Part shown: positions 1 through 10,481 of the stretch, piece by piece
Layout of the letters: each line of letters starts with the position of its first letter
Position numbering within the stretch: the stretch's first letter is position 1
Assembly: GCA_902729315.2 (NCBI GenBank)
Contig: LR746268.1
Coordinates: 6,059,501 to 6,123,500 of the forward strand
Length of the DNA: 64,000 nucleotides
Origin: Spirodela intermedia
Taxonomy: Eukaryota; Streptophyta; Magnoliopsida; Alismatales; Araceae
Direction of reading: 5' to 3'
Made by a program: the position numbers and the translations under genes
Notes under the pieces: model-generated
The model's input: the letters and a program-made list of their open reading frames with translations, nothing else
What the model was told of the DNA's origin: nothing
The model's database searches: none

Positions 1-166
1 CCAGCCTCGTTATTGGCGAGATCAACTCCTCTCGTTCCCAGTTTTGTTATGTGATTGGAATCCGTCCATCTCCGCCAGTAATGGCATTGAAAAATGCTTT
101 CGTGTGGTGGGTTTTGCGGAGCAACGTGAAATATGAATTCAAGTATTGATAATTGTTGTTCGACTA

Positions 167-238
167 GCCCTTATAGCTCAGTGGTAGAGCGTCAGTCTTG
201 TAAACTGAAGGTCCGTAGTTCGATCCTGCGTGAGGGCA
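167..238 (+). tRNA. tRNA-Thr (anticodon UGU)
   Basis: A 72-nt cloverleaf can be folded directly. The 7-bp acceptor stem GCCCTTA pairs with TGAGGGC and is followed by discriminator A. The D-arm holds GCTCAGTGGTAGAGC. The anticodon stem TCAGT/ACTGA encloses loop CTTGTAA, placing TGT at positions 34-36. The T-arm stem CGTAG/CTGCG encloses TTCGATC. Internal A-box and B-box sequences for RNA polymerase III are present and there is no intron. It decodes ACA threonine codons. It is a nuclear-type tRNA and does not resemble the plastid trnT-UGU gene. Confidence 0.92.
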
Positions 239-679
239 CGATCTGGGGGCGCTATATTTTGCCTGAATGATGACAGTAAATACTGTATATTCATTTCGAT
301 TGTATATTTTAATACCAACCAGTCCGGTTTAGGAAATCCAAGTAGAACAGGAACAGAGCTTCCCAGATCTTTGGGGAAATCCCAGCAAGGATAATCGAAA
401 AGACCGGACACGTGTTGCGCTCAGAAGCCGCCGGGTTGTTCCGGAATCCCACCACCTTATCACGCCTCCCCCCCTTGCGGGCATTTAGACAGACAGGTCG
501 AAGGCATTTGGTGGATGATCCCGAGCGAAATGAATCACTTCGATCTTACACGAGGAACAGCCATGGAGGGAGAGGACGGTATGCCCTAGTTCTTCTGCCG
601 TTCTTCTTCCCCGGAGGAACCCGCCCGAAGCAAATAATAGGGGGAGGAGGAGAATCTGGTCTGATCTGATCAGATACGA
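239..679. other. 3' flank of CR4, no gene seen
   Basis: This stretch lies between the tRNA and the CR4 stop codon and probably contains the CR4 3' untranslated region. Short open frames here have no recognisable similarity. Confidence 0.5.
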
Positions 680-3463
680 TCAGAAGTTGTGCTGCAGGAA
701 GAGGTCCTCGCGAGGGGAAGCGGGGCCGATCTCCTCCTCCAAGCACCTCAATCCGTCGCAGGCGGCGTTCCCCGCCTGGTTGCTCTTACCTTCGAGGTTC
801 TTCAGCTCTGCGTCGCCGTCCGACGCCGAGGACTTCCTCCTCTGGGAGGACGCCACGCTGGGGAAGGTGATCCACGACGGCGCCCTGAACTCGAACCTCT
901 GGTCCTCCGACTCGGCCATGTCGTTCTCCGAGCAGGAGCGGTTGGAGGATCTCTGCGAGGCCTTCTTGTGCAGGCGACTGCTCCCAAGCACCACCTCGGT
1001 GGGGAGGATCGGCTGCTCGTTGCAGGGGCTCCCCATCAGCAGCGCCAGTGCCCTCTCCAGCACCGTTGTCACCTTGTCCATGGACGGCCGCTCCTTCCCC
1101 CGCATCTTCACACACTTGCAGGCCATCGCGGCAATCCTCTTCAGCGCCTCCAGATCCGCCGGCGGCTTCAGCGCCGGATCCAACACCGCCGCGATGTCGC
1201 CGGCTCTGATCAGCGGCACCGCCCACTCCACGATGTTGCCCTCCTCGTACTGCATGTCGATCGCCTTCCGGCCACTCAAGATCTCCAGCAGCAGGACCCC
1301 AAAGCTGTAGACGTCGGATTTGGTGGTGAGGTAGTGGAGCCTGTAGTACTCCGGATCGAGGTAACCTAGGGTTCCGGCGGGGAGCTCAGACAGGGGAGAG
1401 CTGCTATCTGCAGGTCCCAGGAGAGAGAGTCCGAAATCTGCAACCCTAGCGTTGTGTTCTTCATCGATGAGGATGTTGGAAGATTTGATGTCCCGGTGGA
1501 TAACCGGGGGGCAAGCGTATCCGTGCAGGTACTCGATCCCGCGAGCAGCTTGGACGGCGATGGTCACCCGCCTGATCCAGTCCAGTTGCTCCTTAAGCTT
1601 GGGGTCCTTGCCGTGGAGGTGCTGATGCAGAGACCCGTGGGCCATGAACTCGTAGACCAGAAGCCTCTCGCCGCCCTCCTCGCAGAATCCGAGCAGGTTG
1701 AGCAGATGAGCGTGGTTCAGCCTGGAGAGCAGGTCGAGCTCCGTGCGGAACTCCTTGGAGTTCTTCTTCAGGTCGGGCGCCACAATGGCCCTCTTCACTG
1801 CAACCACGGTCCCGTCCTTGAGGACGCCCTTGAAGACGCAGGAGAAGCTTCCCCTCCCCACTTGGGACTCCTCGCTGAACCCACCCGTGGCCCTCTCCAG
1901 GTCCCCGTACGAGAACACCCGAGCTCTGCTGATCTTCAGCTCCTCCAGGTCATGCCGGGTCTTTGGAGTCTCCTTCTGAACGGAGCAAACCCTAATGTTG
2001 TTGTTGTTGTTGTTGTTGTTGTTGTCCTCCTCGTCGTTGTTGTTGCTGATCTTGGAGTCTTCTCCCCCGATGGTGGTTGTCGCAGGGCAATGACATCTCC
2101 GCAGTTTGTAGCGGACGTAGAGGCAGGCGACCAGGGAGACGGAGCTCACCAGAGCCACGGCGAAGACGAGCTCCGCGATGAAGATAGGCATCTGGAGGGA
2201 GGAAGATCGCCGGTCCCTAGCCCTCCTCTGCGCGGAGCAAGAATCCGAGCACTCCGGGGAAGCGCAGCTGGAGCAGTTGAACTCGCACTGCCGGTCGGAT
2301 TTCGAGCTGCAGGTACTGTACAGGTACGTGCCGTCGGGGCAGCCGTCGCTGCAGGGCAGGCAGACTCGAGAATCCGGAGACTTGCAGAGCTCGATCTTCT
2401 CGTGGGTGTACTCGTACGAGCCTGGGTCGCAGGGGTTGGAGACGCAGAGCCCGGGGGACACTGCCATTGGAATCGACGCAGGGAAGCCCGTCCCCCAGCA
2501 CAGAGGCTTCAGAGAGCTCTCCTCGAGGACCCCGCAGGTGAAGTAGTCGCCGGCGGCGATGGCGTAGACCTTCATCCCCGCCGGCGGCGGCACGCTGTTC
2601 GCCAGCCGGAAGCCCCAGCAGATCGCCGCCCGGTCGATCAACCTGATGCCGCAGGCGTGGAATCTCCCCCCGACGACGGCGATCATCGGGAATCGTGGCG
2701 GCAGATCCACGCCGCCTTCGCTGAAACTCTCCGGCGAGATCCTCTCCATGCTCAGGCTCTTCCCCCAGCAGGCGACGAGGGAGCCCTCCGCCATGACACC
2801 GCAGACGTGGAATCCCCCGGCGGAGATGGCCCGGAACTTGAGCTCCCTGGGGGCCAAGCTGATCACGTCACTCCCTGTCTCGTCTCCCCAGCAGGAGACC
2901 GTCTGGTTGGGGGCGAATAGCGCGCAGTTGAAGGACGACCCCGCCGTGAGAGACGAGATAGCCGCTGGGAAGCTCTGCGAGGCGGTCATGTTGTAGCCCC
3001 AGCAGTCCACGACGGAGGAGACGTTGGAGGAAGCTAGCCGGCGGGAGGATGGACTCCTCAGCCCGCAGAGGTGGTGATCGCCGGCGCTGATCTCGGAGTA
3101 GGAGGCACCTTCCTCCATCGGCTGGGGGACCCCCATGTTGACGAAGGCGTTATTCCCCCAGCAGTAGGGCTGCTGGGAGTCCATCAGGAGCCCGCAGACG
3201 AAACCATCGCCGGCGGCGAGGCCAAGGAAGGGCAACCTCGAAGGGGCGCCGTACACGATGGAGGCGTCGGCGCCGGAGCAAGTGACCTGGTGGGATCCTT
3301 CCAAGGCCAGGCCACAGAACACGGAGCCGTTCTCACCGTACGCGACGGCGATGGAGGACATGGAGCCGAGGGCTGAGACCCTCGTCGCAGGCGAGCCGCA
3401 GAGCAGCGCCAGGACGGCGGCTCGGAGAAGGAGCAAGACGCAGCAGCTCCTCCCGGGGATCAT
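680..3463 (-). CDS. CR4: CRINKLY4-type receptor-like kinase (ACR4 orthologue)
   Basis: This intronless gene encodes about 927 aa, close to ACR4/CR4 length. An upstream in-frame ATG at 3535 exists, but I start at 3463 because the protein then begins with a signal peptide (residues 1-31). The ectodomain has seven crinkly (RCC1-like) repeats rich in CGL and CWG motifs (about 32-340), then a cysteine-rich TNFR-like region (about 340-410). One membrane helix lies at 427-450. An Asn-rich juxtamembrane segment (474-489) precedes an intact Ser/Thr kinase: GRGSFS loop, Lys557, HRD at 656-658, DFG at 676-678, GTLGYLDPEYY activation segment. The tail ends in the family motif EEEIGPASP. In Arabidopsis and maize this plasma-membrane kinase controls epidermal identity and, with CLE40, root stem-cell divisions. 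Kinase and C-terminal identity to ACR4 is high enough to call orthology rather than a CCR paralogue. The gene is divergent from the CML gene. Confidence 0.96.
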   Translation of the reverse strand: MIPGRSCCVLLLLRAAVLALLCGSPATRVSALGSMSSIAVAYGENGSVFCGLALEGSHQVTCSGADASIVYGAPSRLPFLGLAAGDGFVCGLLMDSQQPYCWGNNAFVNMGVPQPMEEGASYSEISAGDHHLCGLRSPSSRRLASSNVSSVVDCWGYNMTASQSFPAAISSLTAGSSFNCALFAPNQTVSCWGDETGSDVISLAPRELKFRAISAGGFHVCGVMAEGSLVACWGKSLSMERISPESFSEGGVDLPPRFPMIAVVGGRFHACGIRLIDRAAICWGFRLANSVPPPAGMKVYAIAAGDYFTCGVLEESSLKPLCWGTGFPASIPMAVSPGLCVSNPCDPGSYEYTHEKIELCKSPDSRVCLPCSDGCPDGTYLYSTCSSKSDRQCEFNCSSCASPECSDSCSAQRRARDRRSSSLQMPIFIAELVFAVALVSSVSLVACLYVRYKLRRCHCPATTTIGGEDSKISNNNDEEDNNNNNNNNNIRVCSVQKETPKTRHDLEELKISRARVFSYGDLERATGGFSEESQVGRGSFSCVFKGVLKDGTVVAVKRAIVAPDLKKNSKEFRTELDLLSRLNHAHLLNLLGFCEEGGERLLVYEFMAHGSLHQHLHGKDPKLKEQLDWIRRVTIAVQAARGIEYLHGYACPPVIHRDIKSSNILIDEEHNARVADFGLSLLGPADSSSPLSELPAGTLGYLDPEYYRLHYLTTKSDVYSFGVLLLEILSGRKAIDMQYEEGNIVEWAVPLIRAGDIAAVLDPALKPPADLEALKRIAAMACKCVKMRGKERPSMDKVTTVLERALALLMGSPCNEQPILPTEVVLGSSRLHKKASQRSSNRSCSENDMAESEDQRFEFRAPSWITFPSVASSQRRKSSASDGDAELKNLEGKSNQAGNAACDGLRCLEEEIGPASPREDLFLQHNF
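1995..2046. repeat. GTT trinucleotide microsatellite coding poly-Asn in CR4
   Basis: Uninterrupted GTT units (read as AAC/AAT on the minus strand) are broken only by a short acidic Asp-Glu-Glu-Asp segment. They encode the Asn runs of the juxtamembrane linker. Such repeats are prone to length change; the reading frame is kept. Confidence 0.9.
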
Positions 3464-4595
3464 GGCGGAGGCCCCGTCGCGAGGCGCTTCTCTCTCTAAC
3501 CTGAAAAAAGGGTGTGGATAGATCCAGAGTCGCAAACCAGCGGCGATCCGCTGTGCTCATTCCGGGAGCGCGGGATTTGCCTTCCTCGCCTGGCAAGTTG
3601 GTGAAAAACCAGATGAGAAGAGCGGATCGAGAAAACAGGGCCAAGTGCAGAGAGAAGGGAGCGTACATTCTTCTCCCCCGAGGTCTAGATGACGAAGAGG
3701 AAGAACCAGGTGCAGCCCTTTCTTCTCGTCCGCTGATGGGTAGGCGGCGGAGTAGGAGGAAGAGACACAGAGCAGCGAGGGATCTCCATTGGAGATGATC
3801 CCGTCCGCCGGAGACCCCCGGGGCGGCGGGTTACAGCAGCCGAAGGCACGCCATTCTTCGGCAGTAATCCTTCCTTCCACACCTAAAAACCAGAGGAAAG
3901 AAACCAACGGAGAAGCTGTAATGGTCTTCGTCTTCAACCTGGTCCTCTTCAAAGACAGTGCGCTCGGAAGCCGGAACACCGCCAAGCCCGAGGCATGGAA
4001 ACCCGGCACTACGGCCTCTTGAGAGGAGGGATTCACAGAGGCCCTCCTCGCACTGGTTCTGGGTTTTGATGAAGAAAACTCTGATTGGAGCGACTCTCCG
4101 AGCTCTGTCGGGAAAGTGGTTTGCCAGGGTCGGCGCACGGGGGTGGGGCGGGCTGGAGTAGGAGGGTGGCCCGCACTGCCCTTGTGGAAGAGATGGAGCA
4201 TTCAATGCTGCCATTAATGGCAGTTCCTGGCTGCAGGCTGTGTAGGTGGCCACTTTAATGAGAGTTTAATGCTCCCCCACTTCCCTCCTTTCCCTGCTTC
4301 GATCCCCGCACTGGGCCTCAGCCCAAAAACCATTTGGGATTCAACCACTTCAAGCCCACTACGCCTTCCCCTCAGCGGGGGAAACACGCTTTCTTATTCT
4401 CCCAGCGAAGCGACCGGCCAACCATCCCTTTCCCCGGTCCCAGCGGCGGCGATCCCTCCCCTCCGTTCCCCGGCGATCTGGGTCTCTTTATCTGCCTCCT
4501 CCCATCTCCCCGTTCTTCCTCTTCCTCCTCCTCCTCCTCCCCCACAGCCGCCGGCGCCGGAGAAGAAGAAGCAGAAAAAGAAGCGTCGGCCGGCG
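3464..4595. promoter_or_regulatory. CR4 / CML divergent intergenic region
   Basis: About 1.1 kb separates two start codons pointing away from each other, so both promoters must lie here. Near 4500-4560 there is a CT/TCC-rich tract typical of plant core promoters and 5' leaders. No other gene is evident; GC-rich open frames on both strands have no family resemblance. Confidence 0.5.
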
Positions 4596-5054
4596 ATGGA
4601 CGCGGCGGAGCTGAAGCGGGTGTTCCAGATGTTCGACCGCAATGGCGACGGGAGGATCACGAAGAGGGAGCTCAGTGACTCGCTGCAGAACCTGGGCATC
4701 CACATCCCGGAGAAGGACCTGATGACGATGATCGAGAAGATCGACGCCAACGGGGACGGCTGCGTTGACATGGACGAGTTCGGTGCTCTGTACCAGAGCA
4801 TCATGGAGGAGAAGGACGAGGAGGAGGACATGCGGGAGGCCTTCAACGTGTTCGACCAGAACGGCGACGGCTTCATCACCGTGGAGGAGCTCCGGTCAGT
4901 GCTGGCCTCGCTCGGCCTCAAGCAGGGCCGCACCGTCGAGGACTGCCGGCAGATGATCCGCAAGGTGGATGTCGACGGCGACGGGATGGTCAACTTCAAG
5001 GAGTTCAAGCAGATGATGAGGGGCGGCGGGTTCGCCGCCCTCGGCGGCGGCTGA
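4596..5054 (+). CDS. CML: Calmodulin-like protein, four EF-hands (CML3/CML7 type)
   Basis: This single exon encodes 152 aa. Four canonical EF-hand loops are visible at residues 14-25, 50-61, 87-98 and 125-136. Each keeps Asp at position 1, Gly at position 6 and Glu at position 12, so all four should bind calcium. The sequence between hands 2 and 3 ([18 protein letters not shown]) and the C-terminus (KGGGFAAL-like) match the Arabidopsis CML3/CML5/CML7 group closely. No N-terminal membrane anchor is seen with this start. The start at 4596 begins exactly where the family begins (MD-x-AEL-x-RVFQMFD). The reading frame is nevertheless open upstream to 4269, giving a proline-rich stretch that I treat as 5' leader. 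The protein is a calcium sensor relay acting in cytosol or nucleus. Confidence 0.93.
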   Translation: MDAAELKRVFQMFDRNGDGRITKRELSDSLQNLGIHIPEKDLMTMIEKIDANGDGCVDMDEFGALYQSIMEEKDEEEDMREAFNVFDQNGDGFITVEELRSVLASLGLKQGRTVEDCRQMIRKVDVDGDGMVNFKEFKQMMRGGGFAALGGG

Positions 5055-6009
5055 GCTACCCACAACAGTCAGTAGCCTTTGTATATATACTTCTATATAC
5101 ATCTTCTCAAGAACGGACGGATTTGCAGGCCCGTGCGGGAGGATTCCTTGTCCCAATCCTCCGCAAGAACATCAAGGACCCTCCTTCGCTGTTTCTTCAT
5201 CTATCTACCGTTTCTTCTTCTTCTTCTTCTTCTTCTTCTTCTTCCTCTTCCTCCTCGTTCGCTGCTTGTAGAAGTCTCTCTCCGTTGACCATTATCTCGC
5301 TACACGTTGGTGTCGGCCGTACTCTCGAACGCAACAGGTGTTGACTTTGGGCCTTGTACGTAATTGCCAATTGATTTCTCGGTAAGCTTTCACTATAATA
5401 ATTATTTTCACGCGTCTAATAAAGTCCGTCATTTTTATCAGATGTCACGCATTTACGTGCCATATTCCACAAACACCGATATGCACTGTGCCATACGGCA
5501 AAATCCTATTGAGTCTTCTGGGCGAGCCACGTACCCTTAAGAGTGCTATATTCCAAAACTCCCCCCAGGGGGTGTCGTTTTCCCGAAACAGTACCATTTA
5601 CGAAGAAGAAGAGGATATATATATATATATGCAAATGCGCGGGGGTGGGGTACGTGGAGACCGTCTCTTGCTTAGGGAGCTCCTTGTGTGGTGGTTTACT
5701 CTCCGATCTCCTTCCCTGGTCCTGCTCCGGCGACGGTGGCGATGGCGGATGTCCGGAAGGTTTCTTCTCCGAGTGCAGTCTCTGCTCTTCTGATATTTTC
5801 CGGGAGTTTTCCTCCTCTCATTGCATCGGGTCTTCGTTTCTTCCATGCCGGTCAGGTGTTCGGCCAATTGCCTGACAGAAGGCTGATGTTTCTGGCGAGA
5901 TGATCGTGGAGTCGGATTCAGAGCTCCGGTCGATTTAGGGTTTCGACTGTCGGGGAAGGGTCCTCTCCCTTTGGCATCGGGTTCTTTCTCCCGTCTTCCT
6001 CTCGCACGA
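5055..6009. other. CML 3' end and CRM-gene promoter/leader
   Basis: A TTC microsatellite (5212-5244) lies in the probable CML 3' untranslated region and an (AT)n run lies near 5615-5630. The stretch from about 5690 is CT-rich and contains TTAGGGTTT near 5936, a telo-box-like promoter motif common in genes for translation and organelle proteins. It is probably the leader of the next gene. No other coding region is supported. Confidence 0.45.
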
Positions 6010-6190
6010 ATGGCGTCCCGCTTTCTCCTCTTCTCCCGCCGAGTCGTGACGAGATCTTCAATTCTTCGTTCCCATCTCAACCAGACCTTCGTCTTGGCCA
6101 CTCCTCCGCCGTTTCCCCCCTTCATTGGGTAAATCACGCTTCCGATCTTCTTCATGTCTTCGACTGCGCGTGGTCGAACCCTAAGCTGTC

Positions 6191-6232
<42 letters not shown>

Positions 6233-7799
6233 CCCCTCTTCAATCTGCCAGGTGCCTTCTCCCCTCGCCCCAGAGGCCATGGTGGGATTCCAGAAATCTG
6301 AGCCAGGGGACGGTGCGCCTCGTCCTCTCGGGAGGCAAACCGAGGTTCGAAACGGAGGAGGTGGAGCCACCGAGAAAGGAGAGGTACCGCACCAAGAAGC
6401 GGCTGAAAATGCAGCGGAAGAGGGAGAAGAGGAAGAGGAAGGAGGCCAACAGGAAGGACCCCCGGTGCATCCGAGTGAAGGGCAAGAAGAAGAAGCCGAG
6501 GTTCCTCAACGCCGAGGCCCGACTCAAGTACAAGATCGAGATGGTACCTATCTCTCAATCTCCTTAATCAGTTACGCTCCCTGCATCCCCCCCGTCCTCT
6601 AAGGTGGAGCTTTCCACACTCCTGGTTTTCATCCTAATTTCCATTCTTCTCGGATTGAAATGCGCCATGGCCTCCAGGAAAGAGCTTTCAGCTCTGCATC
6701 AGACCAAACCCATGCCATGCGTCATCCTTCTTTACTAACTTCAGGACTCTGTTCTGAGAGTTCATTGTCTCCAGTTTCTGTAGTTAGTGCACATCTCTGG
6801 TGAATTACTTTCAGGACGGTCTTCATCATTCTTCGTCAGTCTCTCAAGAAAAAAAAAAAAATGCCATCAGGAGGGATATGGGCGATGGCAAATTGGCAGG
6901 AATTCTTGGCAGTCGTCGTGTTTATATGGGGAAGTTCACATTTTTAAGGGGATGAGGCTAAGATTGACTTGCGTATGTTCTCAAGGAGATAATCATTGAC
7001 TTTCCTAGATTCTCATGGACGTGGGTTGACTTATCAGGCAAAATTGAAAGAGGCCGCCCTGGTAGAAAGGCTCAAGAGCTACCAAGTCCCGAAATTGCAG
7101 GGCCCGGTGCCTGAACCAGATGAGCTGACGGGAGAGGAACGCTTCTACATGAAGAAGATGGCCCAGAAGGGATCCAACTACGTGCCCCTCGGGAGGCGAG
7201 GCGTCTTCGGAGGCCTGATCCTCAACATGCACTTGCACTGGAAGAAGCATGAGACCGTCAAAGTCATCTGCAAGCCCTGCAAACCAGGCCAAGTCCACGA
7301 GTACGCAGAAGAGATCGCCCGGCTGAGTGGCGGCACCCCGATCCATGTGATCGGCAGCGACACCATCGTTTTCTACCGTGGGAAGAACTACGTCCAGCCC
7401 GAAGTCATGTCCCCCATCGATACTCTCTCCAAGAAGAGGGTACTCTTCCTCTTCCGTCTATTGATTTATCTGCTTGTTTTCTGGGTTGAACCTGATTGAG
7501 CCGGCGACTTGGATCGCCATGTTTCTTGCTGCCAGGCTCTTGAAAAGTCCAAGTATGAGCAGTCCCTCGACACAGTCAGGCACTTCATCGCCATATGTGA
7601 GAAGGAACTGGAGCTCTACTATCAGCACGTCGCACTGTATGGTGATCCAGCACGTCAGGAGCTGGGGTCTCCCTCGTCTTCCTCATCATCACCACCACCG
7701 TCGTCATCATCATCATCTTCTTCTTCTTCTTGTATTGATGAATGGCCCACAGTGGTTCTGAATGATTACAGCGATAAAGTGAACGGAGAAGGATTGTGA
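6010..7799 (+). CDS. Single-CRM-domain organelle RNA-binding protein (At3g25440/At4g13070-like)
   Basis: Four exons (6010-6128, 6252-6543, 7038-7439, 7536-7799) join in phase with GT-AG borders to give 358 aa. The N-terminus is Arg/Ser-rich without acids, as in an organelle transit peptide. Next come an invariant WWDSRNLS segment and a very basic Lys/Arg region (about residues 75-135). One CRM (YhbY-like) domain follows (about 164-255), with the GxxG loop in RRGVFGG. The end holds a KYEQSL...ELELYY helix and a poly-Ser tract. CRM proteins bind group II intron and ribosomal RNAs; family members act in chloroplast or mitochondrial splicing. Which organelle is targeted cannot be decided from sequence alone. 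Intron 1 carries a (CT)n run near its acceptor. Confidence 0.9.
6194..6225. repeat. (CT)n microsatellite in CRM-gene intron 1
   Basis: Nearly pure CT dinucleotide repeat just upstream of the intron 1 acceptor, where it also acts as a polypyrimidine tract. Confidence 0.85.
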
Positions 7800-8533
7800 T
7801 CTTCTGTGTGAACGTGGGAATTGCGTCAGATTCTCTAAAAGCTCTGCCCAGGAACGCTATTCTGAGATTGAAGCTGACGCAGGTAGGAGGCCCGCGGTAA
7901 GCCCATCAGCCCCCACCGACAGCCCCTCTGGTGTTCGGCCCATGCCCGTTATCCCCTTATTCCCCAATTATTGCCACAATAAAGAGAGAGGGAGAAGAGA
8001 GAGAGATTGGCACAATAATAAAAGCCCAACGCATGCAGGATTACGTTAGCTGCTAAACGAGATGAGAGATTGATTCTTGGGCGCCATCCGTCTTATCGGT
8101 GCCAACCCCACCATCGCCCTGTGCGGCTGGCGGCGGAGGGCACGCCGATTCTGATTCGAGCTCACCGACCGAGCTCCTCTCTCCGATTCCACATTTCTCA
8201 TCCCGTATCTGTATTTTAACCCCTAGCGTTGACCGTCAACACTAATAAAAATCCATTGGCGGAATCAGTACGTAGCGAGATGCATCCACTCTCAACGTAA
8301 CGGCAGCGAACATAGGGGCGGATCCCAGCACTCGCCTTCTGAGCCGTCGGCGACAACAGTCGCGCACCTACACGGAAGCAATTATGGGCGGTCTAATCTA
8401 GGGGGCAGCGAATCAGGGAGCGCCAGCTAAACTCGTCTAATCCGGCGGAAAATAAATGTATAACAAGAGAGCCGTCCGTTGCCGTTGATTCTTCTCTCTC
8501 CTCTGCTCCTCGCCTCACCATCCTGCAAACTCA

Positions 8534-8603
<70 letters not shown>

Positions 8604-8666
8604 AAGACTCTGAATATTTTCCTCTCACACACTCTCCACACCAAGCGACAGAGGAAGGAAGGAGAG
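7800..8666. promoter_or_regulatory. CRM-gene 3' end and fructokinase promoter/leader
   Basis: AATAAA-like hexamers near 7980 and 8018 may serve the upstream gene. The FRK leader contains a long (CT)n run at about 8540-8600, ending some 65 bases before the start codon. CT-rich leaders and promoters of this kind are frequent in plants. No other gene is seen. Confidence 0.5.
8540..8600. repeat. (CT)n microsatellite in fructokinase 5' leader
   Basis: About thirty consecutive CT units immediately upstream of the fructokinase start region; candidate GAGA/CT regulatory tract. Confidence 0.9.
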
Positions 8667-10074
8667 ATGGCCGGAACGAGGAATGATGATGGCGCCTCCG
8701 GCGAGAGCGGTCTGGTGGTGAGCTTCGGGGAGATGCTCATTGACTTTGTGCCTACGGTCTCCGGCGTCTCTCTGGCCGAGGCGCCGGGGTTTCTGAAGGC
8801 CCCCGGCGGCGCTCCGGCGAACGTGGCGATCGCTGTGTCCCGGCTGGGCGGAAGAGCGGCCTTCGTCGGCAAGCTCGGCGACGACGAGTTCGGCCACATG
8901 TTGGCGAACATACTGCGGGAAAATGGCGTCGTCGATGGCGGGATCTGCTTCGACACGGGGGCCCGCACCGCCCTCGCCTTCGTCACCCTACGAGCGGACG
9001 GAGAGCGGGAGTTCATGTTCTACCGCAACCCCAGCGCCGACATGCTCCTCACCGAAGCTGAGCTCAACCTCGATCTCATCCGAAGTGTGCGTAACACAGA
9101 TCCGATCCCCTTCTCTCTCTCTCTCTCCCTCTCTCTCTCGCTTTCTCTCGCTCGCTCGCTCGTTCTCCTCTGGCTCGAAAACTCCCCCGTAGAACATCAG
9201 ACGACGACTCCGAGTATTCCTGATTGTCCGTTTCCAGTAATTTCTCTACTTTTTTCATCTTCATCTTCATCTTGCTGCTGCGGTGAAAGACGGATGAGCG
9301 TGATCTTCAGATCCAGAAAAGCAACGAGTAACTAAGTCTGCGTATAGATCTGTTTCTCAGTCCTTTTAGCCATCTCCGCATCTCGAGCATCTCCCTTCCT
9401 TCTCCCCCCCTTCCAATCGAAGTGCTGCTCTCCGGCTTTTTCCGATGGATGGGAATGAACGTGGAAAAGTCAGCGAAAGGGTAACGGTAGATTCCTGCTA
9501 AAACTGGTGTGCGCCCTCCGCACCATGATTTCGCTCCTCCCAGCTCTGCTTTACTGTAATTAGTAGGATTCTAACGCCTGTGGGGACCGTATCCCGGCGC
9601 CTCATCCGCCGGTGACCATTGCCGGCGGCGGCTTCTACCTTCCTCCGCCGGCGACGAAGAATCCGATCTTGTTCCTTCTCCTTCGATTTACTCGACCTGT
9701 CTGAGTTACCTACTGGATCAATCTGCAGGCGAAGATCTTCCACTATGGCTCCATAAGCTTGATCACGGAGCCCTGCAGATCGGCGCATCTCAGGGCGATG
9801 GAGGTGGCGAGGGAAGGCGGCGCGCTGCTCTCCTACGACCCAAATCTCCGGCTGGCGCTGTGGCCGTCGGCGGAGGAGGCGCGGAAGCAGATCATGAGTA
9901 TATGGAACCAGGCGGATATCATCAAGGTCAGCGACGTCGAGCTCGAGTTCCTCACCGGCAAGGACTCCGTCGAGGACGAGGTGGCGCTCTCCCTGTGGCA
10001 CCCCGCGTTGTCCCTCCTCCTCGTCACCCTCGGCGAGAAGGGCTGCAAGTACTACACCAAGGTGCTCACCATGA

Positions 10075-10117
<43 letters not shown>

Positions 10118-10481
10118 TCGACCTGCAAATTCTCAACTCTCTCTCTTCTCTCTTCTTTCTCTAACAGGATTTCAAGGGGAGTGTCGAGGGCATCCCCGTG
10201 AAGACCATCGACACCACCGGCGCTGGCGACGCGTTCATCGGCTCGGTGGTCCGCAAGATCGCCGACGACCAATCGACGCTGCAGGTGATCTCTCATTCTG
10301 AGCAGTCCAAGCGCCGCTTCCGTTTCGCAGGGATCTGATCTTCTTCCGCACGCAGGACGAGGCGAAGCTCAGGGAGGTGCTGAGATTCGCAAATGCCTGC
10401 GGAGCGATCACCACCACCAAGAAAGGGGCGATCCCCGCTCTGCCCACCGTAGCGGAAGCTCTGCAAATCCTGAGGGAATGA
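8667..10481 (+). CDS. FRK: Fructokinase (pfkB family)
   Basis: Four exons (8667-9086, 9729-10061, 10168-10284, 10356-10481) give 331 aa, the usual size. The enzyme phosphorylates fructose to fructose-6-phosphate with ATP, linking sucrose breakdown to glycolysis and starch synthesis. The PfkB signature 1 region ([16 protein letters not shown], about 47-62) and signature 2 (DTTGAGDAF, 266-274) are intact, with catalytic Asp272 inside GAGD. Substrate-side motifs GEMLIDFVP near the N-terminus and [12 protein letters not shown] in exon 2 are those of plant fructokinases rather than ribokinase or adenosine kinase. No transit peptide is seen, so a cytosolic isoform is likely. All introns are phase 0. 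Introns 1 and 2 and the 5' leader each carry CT repeats. Confidence 0.95.
9111..9163. repeat. CT/CTCG repeat in fructokinase intron 1
   Basis: CT dinucleotide runs grading into CTCG units shortly after the intron 1 donor. Confidence 0.85.
10077..10114. repeat. (CT)n microsatellite in fructokinase intron 2
   Basis: A pure CT run fills about a third of this 106-base intron. Confidence 0.9.

Noticed and set aside
1454-2920. 488-codon plus-strand open frame opposite CR4
   Set aside because: It is an antisense shadow of a GC-rich coding region; its composition mirrors CR4 codons and it has no recognisable domain.
3464-3535. N-terminal extension of CR4 to an upstream ATG
   Set aside because: It would place 24 charged or aromatic residues before a good signal peptide; family members start at or near the signal peptide.
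5598-6155. 185-codon minus-strand open frame
   Set aside because: It overlaps the leader and first exon of the CRM-domain gene, is Arg/Lys-biased low complexity on the antisense strand of CT-rich DNA, and resembles no family.
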